Assembly (NCBI GenBank): GCA_024400495.1
Contig: JAKSMR010000024.1
Location: 1-37,473 of the forward strand
Reading direction: 5' to 3'
DNA: 37,473 bases
Source of the DNA: Bacteroidales bacterium
GTDB lineage: Bacteria > Bacteroidota > Bacteroidia > Bacteroidales > P3
A model generated the notes under the pieces. The model saw only the letters and a program-made list of their open reading frames with translations, was not told the origin of the DNA and did not search any database. Position numbers and translations under genes: made by a program. Position 1 is the first letter of the stretch, and every line of letters starts with the position of its first letter. This document shows positions 1 to 6,843 of the stretch, in pieces.

Positions 1-50
1 GCTCAAAAATAAGCAGCAATCCATCTCAATCTAATTATTAGAGGTCACCT
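1..50 (+). mobile_element. Truncated copy of the small ORF-bearing inverted-repeat element
   Basis: This is the right-hand end of an element of the same family as those at 11278, 20303 and 29172, but in the opposite orientation; the rest lies outside the window. It ends in the terminal repeat GAGGTCACCT. The last 12 codons of the element's small reading frame are readable on the plus strand (ending SKISSNPSQSNY, then TAG at 39-41), and the stop again lies exactly 9 nt from the outer end. The partial codon at 1-2 fits the version at 29172 better than the other copies. Confidence 0.75.
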
Positions 51-590
51 TTATTAATTCGTAGAGCACACCTTTAGGCAACCTTTGGTAATTGGATAGG
101 GAAGAAGGTTGTGTAGATCTTCGGCAGTCCGAAGAGCAGTCGTTTCCAAGCCGCAATGGCGCTGTCTCCTGTAGAAGAGGATTATTGTCCTTGTTATGGA
201 AACGGCCAACACGTATATAATCCCCGTTCTAAAAGCCGCTCTTGGTCTTAAAAAATCATAAAAAATCTTAAAAAATACTCCTCGCGTCAACTTTTTGGTC
301 CCGTTGTTGCTCTATATATATAGATTTTTATGGATGGGTTAGATAATATGGGTTAGATTAATGAGGTTTTGATGATTTCGAAGCTATCGTGCGGCAGAGT
401 TCTTTCAGGGGTCTCCACGCCATAGGGCTCCTCAAGCAAGCGTAGTCTTCGGGAAGTGAAACTAACGGAAAAATGATGTCTTTTTGTAGCATGGTGCTTC
501 AATGATTAGCGTACTAAATATGTGTCAAAACACACAAAAAAAGTGCTATAAAATTGCGACCCTACATCCCAGCCAAGAAATCCAGCCCCG
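51..590. other. Intergenic region with phased A-tracts and short repeats, no gene seen
   Basis: No convincing gene is present; an open frame on the minus strand at 54-290 has no recognisable features. Visible structure: a perfect 7-bp hairpin around 118-135; a CAACACGTATATA motif near 209 that recurs near 11473; three A6 tracts at 250-255, 260-265 and 270-275 spaced exactly 10 bp apart, an arrangement known to bend DNA; and a direct repeat of ATGGGTTAGATWA near 334-362. No consensus Bacteroidota promoter was found upstream of the gene at 665. Confidence 0.5.
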
Positions 591-634
591 TCGGTGACCT
601 CTCGATGATCCTTCGGTGACCTCTCGATGAAACA
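591..634 (+). repeat. Two tandem 22-bp units in the leader of the first sorting-domain gene
   Basis: Two adjacent 22-bp units begin TCGGTGACCTCTCGATGA. The same pair, slightly diverged, occurs at 6770-6813 ahead of the third paralog. In both places the second unit ends exactly 31 nt before the ATG, and the sequence down to the start codon is almost the same. The second paralog (3010) lacks it. The unit contains GGTGACCTCT, which is also the core of the terminal repeat of the small mobile elements; this may be coincidence. Confidence 0.7.
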
Positions 635-664
635 AAGACGAAAAGATAAAAAAAACATATCATC

Positions 665-2707
665 ATGAAACGAATCCTATCATTCCTGCTGCTACTGGCA
701 GCCACGATGTTCACCACCACCCTCCATGCCCAAGGCCACTTCGACTGGGTGAAGAGTTACAATGGTGTGCCTGATTATAATCATCGCACTGACATAAATG
801 CCATTGTGGGCAGCGTTGCTGATTCTGACGGCAACTTGTACATCTTAGGCGAATTCACGCCAGGTGCACAGATTGACGGCACCGACTTGCTACCATTCGC
901 ACCCTATGGCATCGATTGTAATACAAAAAGTGTTGTCATAGCCAAACTGAGCCCCGATGGCCAACTGTTATGGCATAAGTCCATCCATACAAATTACGGG
1001 TCTAGCACTCACGGTAGAGGTATCCAAATTGTTGGTGACACCTCCATTGTCTGTATGGTTATGCTTTCGCGAGCAGGCGCGAGACCAAGGAATTACGCAT
1101 ACTTTTTGGACACGCTATTTTATGAAACCAATGATTTTGCATTCCCTACAGATAGTGTCAACGGAGGCATGTTCCTTGCTTATATGGAATTTGGTTTTGA
1201 TGGGCATTTGAAAGAAAAGCATTTCCTTTCGTCAGCATGCATATATGCCGACGGAACGGTTATGCGGACGAGTTCATTTCTGTATAGGGATGCTGGATTC
1301 AATTGCGAAGCCTTCACGATAGATGGTGATGGTAATATTATTATGGCCCATCCAGTTTCTACTGGCTCCTACTTTTTTGACGATAGCACATTCTGGGGAT
1401 ACCGACTCTTAATTGACGGAGGTAAGAAGCATTTTGATGTGCCTGTACCTGCGTTTACATCTGCTAGTAACCGCCAAATAATTAAGTTCTCCCCTCATTT
1501 CACAAACATTCTGCACCAACAATTCCTGTTTGAACCAGACATGACTAATCTTGATATGATTTGGCCTTATATTACCTCCTTGATGCCATCAGGATCGGAC
1601 AATTCAATTTTCCTTTTATTGGGTATGCAAACCGGTTTTGACGACGCTCTGGATTCTATAAGAATTGCCGGGTTGGCCAATACACGTTTTCAATCAGAAA
1701 ACAGTTATGAATATTCTATCCTAATAAAATACGACAGCTTACTAAGTCCTCAATGGCTATTCCAGTTGGATTATGAAAACACTAGTGACGACTCTACTTT
1801 AAGGAACAATTATTTGTTTAGTGCCATAAGTAAGGATGAGAACGATGACATATATTGCCTTGGTCGCATATGGTCACTTCGTCAGGAACAAATCTATAGG
1901 GCTGACACTTTCAATATTAATGTGCGAAATGGTGTTTTCTTTGTGCGTTTAGACAAAAGCTCTGGGCAGGCTTTGTCAGCTGGCGAGATACGGTCACACA
2001 AAACAAGTGTACCGCAATTATTACGACATGTCGAGATTTCCACCTATAATAATCGTGTCATTGCACAGATATCATATCAGCATAATATCCACATACGAGA
2101 TAGTGTAATAACAAGACCTCCGACAATGTGGTCAACAGGCTTTTTCGTGTGGGACAAAGACGGTCATGAGGTACAGTTTGTCGACTACGAATCCCCAAAT
2201 CCAAAAAATGAACCGCTTGGGACTATCCAGCACGACAGCATCCTATACTTGTCAGGACAGTTGGCTGGCGGAGGCACCTTCGGTGATCACACGCTCACAG
2301 AAGGATATCGTGCATTCATCGCCCGCTACACCGACACCGCCTTTATGACTCCATACGTCTATAATGACACCACAGGCAATGGTGGTGGTAATGGAGGCAA
2401 CGGCGGCGACACCAACGATGTCCGCATCGTCATGGCTGAGGACGGCAACGCCTTTGTGGCCTACCCCAACCCCTTCCGCCAGCGCGTGAACATCGAATAC
2501 TCCGGCCAGCAGCCCATCACCGCCGCCTACCTCACCGACATCATGGGCCGCACCGAGCAGGTTGAGCTGTCCGCCACCGCCCCAGGCCGCTACACCCTCG
2601 ACCTCACCGCCCGCCCCCAAGCCGCCTACCTCCTCACCCTCGTGACCCAAGACGGCCACCGCCACACCGTAAGACTCCTCAAGCAAAGCGACGTCTTCGG
2701 AAACTAA
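665..2707 (+). CDS. Secreted T9SS cargo protein, beta-propeller-like core with type A C-terminal sorting domain (paralog 1 of 3)
   Basis: A 680-residue protein expected to be exported by Sec and then moved across the outer membrane by the type IX system. Residues 1-22 are a clear signal peptide (MKRILSFLLLLAATMFTT, then LHAQ). The core begins with GHFDWVKSY and has segments such as SDGNLYILGEF and AKLSPDGQLLWHKS, which resemble SBBP/beta-propeller repeats. A Gly/Asn-rich linker (TGNGGGNGGNGGDT) leads into residues 585-680, a type A sorting domain with YPNPF and a final strand rich in TLVTQDGHRHTVRLLK. PorU and PorV, which handle such proteins, are encoded at 33022-36387 and 31768-32955. The sorting domain is much more GC-rich than the core and nearly identical to those of the two paralogs. 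Ligand or enzymatic function of the core is unknown. The ATG at 665 is fixed by the signal peptide. Confidence 0.88.
   Translation: MKRILSFLLLLAATMFTTTLHAQGHFDWVKSYNGVPDYNHRTDINAIVGSVADSDGNLYILGEFTPGAQIDGTDLLPFAPYGIDCNTKSVVIAKLSPDGQLLWHKSIHTNYGSSTHGRGIQIVGDTSIVCMVMLSRAGARPRNYAYFLDTLFYETNDFAFPTDSVNGGMFLAYMEFGFDGHLKEKHFLSSACIYADGTVMRTSSFLYRDAGFNCEAFTIDGDGNIIMAHPVSTGSYFFDDSTFWGYRLLIDGGKKHFDVPVPAFTSASNRQIIKFSPHFTNILHQQFLFEPDMTNLDMIWPYITSLMPSGSDNSIFLLLGMQTGFDDALDSIRIAGLANTRFQSENSYEYSILIKYDSLLSPQWLFQLDYENTSDDSTLRNNYLFSAISKDENDDIYCLGRIWSLRQEQIYRADTFNINVRNGVFFVRLDKSSGQALSAGEIRSHKTSVPQLLRHVEISTYNNRVIAQISYQHNIHIRDSVITRPPTMWSTGFFVWDKDGHEVQFVDYESPNPKNEPLGTIQHDSILYLSGQLAGGGTFGDHTLTEGYRAFIARYTDTAFMTPYVYNDTTGNGGGNGGNGGDTNDVRIVMAEDGNAFVAYPNPFRQRVNIEYSGQQPITAAYLTDIMGRTEQVELSATAPGRYTLDLTARPQAAYLLTLVTQDGHRHTVRLLKQSDVFGN
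2417..2707 (+). repeat. Homogenised 291-nt sorting-domain cassette, copy 1
   Basis: The 3' end of the gene, starting at the Asp codon of DVRIVMAEDGN, matches 4729-5019 and 8626-8916. By eye the central ~240 nt are identical in all three copies, including third codon positions; differences are confined to a few bases near each end. The upstream cores have diverged strongly, so the cassette looks recently duplicated or kept uniform by gene conversion. Confidence 0.85.
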
Positions 2708-2780
2708 AAATGAATTTACGACAATCAACGTTCATCACTAATGACCCGTAAAGATGTTTTTTCTGTTAAACAAGAATTTC

Positions 2781-2877
2781 CACGAATGACCCACAAATTA
2801 ATTCATAAATTATTTTACTAACACACAGCAAGAAAGAATTTATGAAAAAATTCATGGTTAATTTATGGGCATTCGTG
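2781..2877. repeat. Imperfect inverted repeat between paralogs 1 and 2
   Basis: The arms CACGAATGACCCACAAATTA (2781-2800) and TAATTTATGGGCATTCGTG (2859-2877) are near-perfect complements with one bulge and one mismatch, and a second inner pair (ATTCATAAATT / AATTTATGAA) lies between them. The transcript could fold into a long AT-rich stem. It lacks a clean T-tract. It may be a dispersed intergenic repeat or a 3' end structure for the upstream gene. Confidence 0.5.
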
Positions 2878-3009
2878 TAGCGCCGCAGGCAAAATTAAAT
2901 CCATTTACTTCCATTATTCCTGATTAATGTTGATATAAAATACAATGTATGTCGTATGTTTAAATTAAATGAAACACCAGTGATTTTTCATATCAATAAA
3001 CTGACTATC

Positions 3010-5019
3010 ATGAAACAAATCTTATCATTCCTGCTGATACTGGCAGCCACCATGTTCACCACCGCTCTCCATGCCCAGCACTTCGACTGGGCAAAAGGCT
3101 ACGGCTCCTCGCAGGAAGGCTGCCTGATCAAAGGCACCGTCACCGACAGCGACGGCAACCTCTACATCCTCGGCCAGTTCACCAAGGATGCCACCTGGGA
3201 CGGCCAACGCATCCTCCCCATCGCCCCCTACGGCCCTGGGCAGAACTCCATCAACACCCTCATCGCCAAAATCTCCCCCAGCGGCGAGATGCTCTGGAAA
3301 AAGGTCATCCACTCAAACAACAACCAGAACACACTTTCCTATGACTTCAAGCCGATAGGCGACACCGCTTTTGCCTGTCTGGTGAATGTCAACCTTCCGA
3401 CAAGTGGCAACTACTGCTATTTCCTTGATACTTTGTTGCCGACATGGAGCGAATATCCTGTTCCTCTTACAGCAGAGACCACAACTTCTGCGTGTTTTAC
3501 CACCTATTTGGTCTTCGATTTCTCGGGCAATGTTTTGGAACAACACTTTATCCAAGTATCCTACATTGACACCACAGGCAACGATTATGTGTTCCACTAC
3601 TCACAACCGAATGTTCCAGACAAACTCTTTTCCTATCCACTGACCAATCCTTCTTTTGATGTCGATGCCAATGGCAACATTTACATCTGCCGCCAATCCG
3701 CAGACCACTTCGACAACATGATTTCTGTGGAGGAAGGTTCTGCCATCGGACTCAAATTCTGGGTCGAAAAACAGTGCGTTGGCACCGTGTATGTCAATGA
3801 CGGCGACCATCCCCGTTGGGTTCCACAAATGCTGAAATTCTCCCCGCACATGACAACCTTGACAAATAGCAGATACATTTTCCAATCGAACAACGGAACT
3901 ATCTATAGCGGCGATAATCCTTATATTAAACTGGATGGTGAAGAACAATTGTTTCTCATTGGTAACTTGTCAATGAGCGGGATGAATTATGATACATTGA
4001 TGATAGACTCTGCACTAAACGTGTCATTGTCACACTCCGATATTAATACCAATTGGGGCTATCTGATATGCTACAATGACAATTTATCACCGCAATATTG
4101 TGTTTCCTTGAAGGATAGCATTGTCGGTGATATTCCGCCTACAACTTCCCGAACGTTTTTCCACGACATTGATTTTGACTCAGACAGCAATATGGTTTTC
4201 ATCAGTGGGTTTGCACAAAAAAACAATAATGCCACATCAAGGTACACTTATGCAAACACACTTTTGTCTATGGAACGAAATGATGCTTTCGTGCTCTCGC
4301 TAGACAAAAGCACTGGCACCTATCAATCATGTTCCGTTATTCCGTCGCTATCCTCTTCCAATCTTGGCACCTTGGGAAGCAGAGGAAACCTATCGGCCAA
4401 GAACAACCGCATACTGATACAAAACCAGTATTATGCAGGCATTCAATTTCCCAATCAGACAGTTCATGCTCAAGACAATAATCCAGGACTCTGTTTGACG
4501 ATGTTCGACTACTCTGGCCTTCTTATCGCAGGCATCGACTACAACTCATTCCATCCGAGAAACCGCCCAGGCTCCATTTCAATGACAGACAGTGTCCTCT
4601 ACCTGTCAAATCTGTTACGTACTGATGCAACGTTTGGTAACCTCACCGTATCTGAACAAGGATATTTCTCATGTGTAGCAAAGTATGTTGATACAGCCTT
4701 TAGGAGCTGCTATAGAGGGGAATCGGGCGACGTGCGCATCGTCATGGCCGAGGACGGCAACGCCTTTGTGGCCTACCCCAACCCCTTCCGCCAGCGCGTG
4801 AACATCGAATACTCCGGCCAGCAGCCCATCACCGCCGCCTACCTCACCGACATCATGGGCCGCACCGAGCAGGTTGAGCTGTCCGCCACCGCCCCAGGCC
4901 GCTACACCCTCGACCTCACCGCCCGCCCCCAAGCCGCCTACCTCCTCACCCTCGTGACCCAAGACGGCCACCGCCACACCGTAAGGCTCCTCAAGCAAAG
5001 CGAAGTCTTCGGCAACTAA
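3010..5019 (+). CDS. Secreted T9SS cargo protein, beta-propeller-like core with type A C-terminal sorting domain (paralog 2 of 3)
   Basis: A 669-residue protein when started at the ATG at 3010, chosen because the signal peptide MKQILSFLLILAATMFTT aligns there with its paralogs; an in-frame ATG at 2956 would add 18 residues with no export character. The core opens with HFDWAKGYGS and contains SDGNLYILGQF and AKISPSGEMLWKK, again SBBP/beta-propeller-like. The type A sorting domain occupies residues 574-669. Unlike the other two copies it has no Gly/Asn-rich linker; the domain follows CYRGESG directly. It also lacks the 22-bp tandem leader. The first ~100 codons are GC-rich like the sorting domain and the middle is more AT-rich. 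Molecular function is unknown. Confidence 0.88.
   Translation: MKQILSFLLILAATMFTTALHAQHFDWAKGYGSSQEGCLIKGTVTDSDGNLYILGQFTKDATWDGQRILPIAPYGPGQNSINTLIAKISPSGEMLWKKVIHSNNNQNTLSYDFKPIGDTAFACLVNVNLPTSGNYCYFLDTLLPTWSEYPVPLTAETTTSACFTTYLVFDFSGNVLEQHFIQVSYIDTTGNDYVFHYSQPNVPDKLFSYPLTNPSFDVDANGNIYICRQSADHFDNMISVEEGSAIGLKFWVEKQCVGTVYVNDGDHPRWVPQMLKFSPHMTTLTNSRYIFQSNNGTIYSGDNPYIKLDGEEQLFLIGNLSMSGMNYDTLMIDSALNVSLSHSDINTNWGYLICYNDNLSPQYCVSLKDSIVGDIPPTTSRTFFHDIDFDSDSNMVFISGFAQKNNNATSRYTYANTLLSMERNDAFVLSLDKSTGTYQSCSVIPSLSSSNLGTLGSRGNLSAKNNRILIQNQYYAGIQFPNQTVHAQDNNPGLCLTMFDYSGLLIAGIDYNSFHPRNRPGSISMTDSVLYLSNLLRTDATFGNLTVSEQGYFSCVAKYVDTAFRSCYRGESGDVRIVMAEDGNAFVAYPNPFRQRVNIEYSGQQPITAAYLTDIMGRTEQVELSATAPGRYTLDLTARPQAAYLLTLVTQDGHRHTVRLLKQSEVFGN
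4729..5019 (+). repeat. Homogenised 291-nt sorting-domain cassette, copy 2
   Basis: Matches 2417-2707 and 8626-8916 with only a few substitutions close to its two ends. It begins at the Asp codon of DVRIVMAEDGN and runs through the stop codon. Confidence 0.85.
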
Positions 5020-5050
5020 TAAAATACTCACCCTCGGAAGCAAATAAATC

Positions 5051-5080
5051 TTTACAATTAAAAAAAAATCCGTATCTTTG
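5051..5080 (+). promoter_or_regulatory. Predicted Bacteroidota promoter for the AbiE pair
   Basis: TATCTTTG at 5073-5080 fits the TAnnTTTG -7 element of Bacteroidota, with a TTTA at 5051-5054 in place of the usual TTTG -33 element and an 18-nt A-rich spacer. It lies about 50 nt before the AbiEi start, so the toxin-antitoxin pair probably has its own promoter instead of being read through from the upstream gene. Confidence 0.6.
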
Positions 5081-5129
5081 CATTCACAATTATTTAGGAA
5101 GTTTGTGAATATTTTAAATGATAATTGCA

Positions 5130-5741
5130 ATGGAAACAATTGAAGATAAAGTACTTGAAAGTCTGAAAAAATGCGGAAGGGGTACGGTGTTTTTCCCAGA
5201 TAAGTTTGCCCGTTATTCAACATCAGCCAACATTCGTAAAGCACTCGAAATATTAAAGGCCAAAGATGTGATAATTAATGTTGCGCGAGGCATATATTGC
5301 TATCCCAAGATTGACAAGGCTTTGGGGCTTGGTGTGATTCTGCCGTCGGTGGACGATATTGTTGATGCCATTGCCAAAAGAGACCATATCAAAGTGGTGC
5401 CAACGGGAGTCCATGCTCAGAACATGCTTGGACTGTCAACACAGGTTCCTATGAATTATGTGTTCCTGACAAATGGTTATTCCAAAAGCTTGACAGTGTT
5501 GGGTAATATACAGGTCAAGTTCAAGCAGACCTCCCCCAAGAACATATCTTTCCAAAATAAGTTGGCAATGCTGATCACCTACGCTCTAAGAGATTATGGC
5601 CAAGACAATGTTTCGGCCGACCAGATAGAGCACATTCATGCCCTGCTAAGGCAGGAACCCCAAGAGAAAGTGTTGAAAGACTTGGCGCTGATGCCTGTCT
5701 GGATTAGAAATATCGTGATGCAGGCTTATGAACAAAAATAA
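5130..5741 (+). CDS. abiEi: AbiEi-family antitoxin / transcriptional regulator (DUF6088-like)
   Basis: A protein of about 203 residues. The N-terminal ~70 residues resemble the winged-helix domain of AbiEi antitoxins (FFPDKFARYSTSANIRKALE, then a wing ending NVARGIYCYPK). The C-terminal half (KVVPTGVHAQNMLGLSTQVP, then VFLTNGYSKSL) is typical of the family. In AbiE systems this partner represses its own operon and counteracts the nucleotidyltransferase toxin. The next gene is that toxin, and the two reading frames overlap by 14 nt, implying translational coupling. The start could be 5118 (four extra residues); 5130 is chosen because METIEDKV reads like a natural N-terminus. Family membership is well supported; activity is inferred. 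Confidence 0.82.
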   Translation: METIEDKVLESLKKCGRGTVFFPDKFARYSTSANIRKALEILKAKDVIINVARGIYCYPKIDKALGLGVILPSVDDIVDAIAKRDHIKVVPTGVHAQNMLGLSTQVPMNYVFLTNGYSKSLTVLGNIQVKFKQTSPKNISFQNKLAMLITYALRDYGQDNVSADQIEHIHALLRQEPQEKVLKDLALMPVWIRNIVMQAYEQK

Positions 5742-6756
5742 CTACTTTGCGCTGACAAAAGAGCAGCAGGCGCTGGTGCTGAATCAGGCATCTGCCAAGA
5801 TTGGCCTGCCGCCACAGGCGGTGGAGAAGGACATCTGGGTATCAACCATTCTTCAGATAGTGTTCTCTCTGCCATTTGCCGACAGGCTGATTTTCAAAGG
5901 CGGAACATCGCTCTCCAAGGTTTGGGGAGTCATCAACCGTTTCTCCGAAGACATTGACCTTGCGGTTGACAGGGCTTTTTTTGACCTCGAAGGAGATCTG
6001 ACCAAGAGACAGATCAAGAAGCTTCGTAAGGAGTCGTCCGTTTTTGTTAGGAGTCAGTTTGCCGGAGAGCTTCAAAGGAAGATTGACGAATTGGGATTAT
6101 CCAATCTGTGTGCATTAGAGGCAGAGCCAGATGGCGAAGGTGACGGGACTTATCCGGAACCGCGCAAACTGTTTGTCCGATACCAAAGTGCGTTGTCAAA
6201 TGTCGTGAGTTACCTACAGCCTGTCGTGATGTTGGAGATTGGCTCCAGGTCTCTTGTTGAACCTAATGAGAAATGCCATATCCAAAGCATGCTCGAGGGA
6301 CAGATTCCATCCATCCGGACTTCGCTGGTGGACGCAGATGTATCAACGGCAATTCCGGCAAAGACATTCCTGGAAAAAGCCTTCCTGCTGCATGAGATAT
6401 TCTCGGTGGAGGGGCATGGCACTAAGGCAGAGCGCAAAAGCCGCCACCTGTACGACCTGTATATGATGAAGGACAAGGACTTTGCGCAATCCGCCGTCAA
6501 CGATGCCGAGCTGTGGGAGATCATCCGGCACCATAGAGAGGTTTTTACATCGGTGCAGGGGCTGGACTACACGCCCGATGTGCGCCAACGCCTGCAGCTG
6601 GTGCCTAGAGCAGACATCATCGAGGTGTGGAGGAAGGACTACGAGGCCATGAAAGAGTCGATGATATACGGCAGCAGTCCCACATTCGAAGAACTAATTG
6701 CCGGTATGACCGAACTGCAAGAACGATTCAGGTCAGTATCCCAGTTGAACATCTAA
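5728..6756 (+). CDS. abiEii: AbiEii-family nucleotidyltransferase toxin (DUF1814)
   Basis: A 342-residue protein with the signature of AbiEii/DUF1814 nucleotidyltransferases: the GGTSLSK motif at residues 58-64 followed by RFSEDIDLAV at 71-80, with D75 and D77 as candidate metal-binding acidic residues, and a later KSRHLYDLYMM motif. Characterised relatives add nucleotides to target RNA and arrest growth. The frame begins inside the antitoxin gene (14-nt overlap). The length is normal for the family and no disrupting change is visible. The pair sits between paralogous secreted-protein genes, and its stop is only 13 nt before the tandem-repeat leader of the third paralog, so it may have arrived by recombination within this cluster. 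Confidence 0.88.
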   Translation: MNKNNYFALTKEQQALVLNQASAKIGLPPQAVEKDIWVSTILQIVFSLPFADRLIFKGGTSLSKVWGVINRFSEDIDLAVDRAFFDLEGDLTKRQIKKLRKESSVFVRSQFAGELQRKIDELGLSNLCALEAEPDGEGDGTYPEPRKLFVRYQSALSNVVSYLQPVVMLEIGSRSLVEPNEKCHIQSMLEGQIPSIRTSLVDADVSTAIPAKTFLEKAFLLHEIFSVEGHGTKAERKSRHLYDLYMMKDKDFAQSAVNDAELWEIIRHHREVFTSVQGLDYTPDVRQRLQLVPRADIIEVWRKDYEAMKESMIYGSSPTFEELIAGMTELQERFRSVSQLNI

Positions 6757-6769
6757 GAGCCCAGCCCCT

Positions 6770-6813
6770 TCGGTGATCTCTCGGTGATCCTTCGGTGACC
6801 ACTCTATGAAACA
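6770..6813 (+). repeat. Two tandem 22-bp units in the leader of the third sorting-domain gene
   Basis: A diverged copy of the unit pair at 591-634, again ending 31 nt before the ATG. Similarity to the first leader extends from just after the AbiEii stop codon through the signal peptide, so the leader and gene start were duplicated together. Confidence 0.7.
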
Positions 6814-6843
6814 AAGACGAAAAAATAAAAAAAACATATCATC

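Noticed and set aside
54-290. A 78-codon minus-strand frame
   Set aside because: Covers phased A-tracts and repeat sequence; no recognisable features.
4669-5244. A minus-strand frame repeated with similar sequence at 2252-2728 and 8551-8961
   Set aside because: It recurs only because it is antisense to the three identical sorting-domain cassettes.
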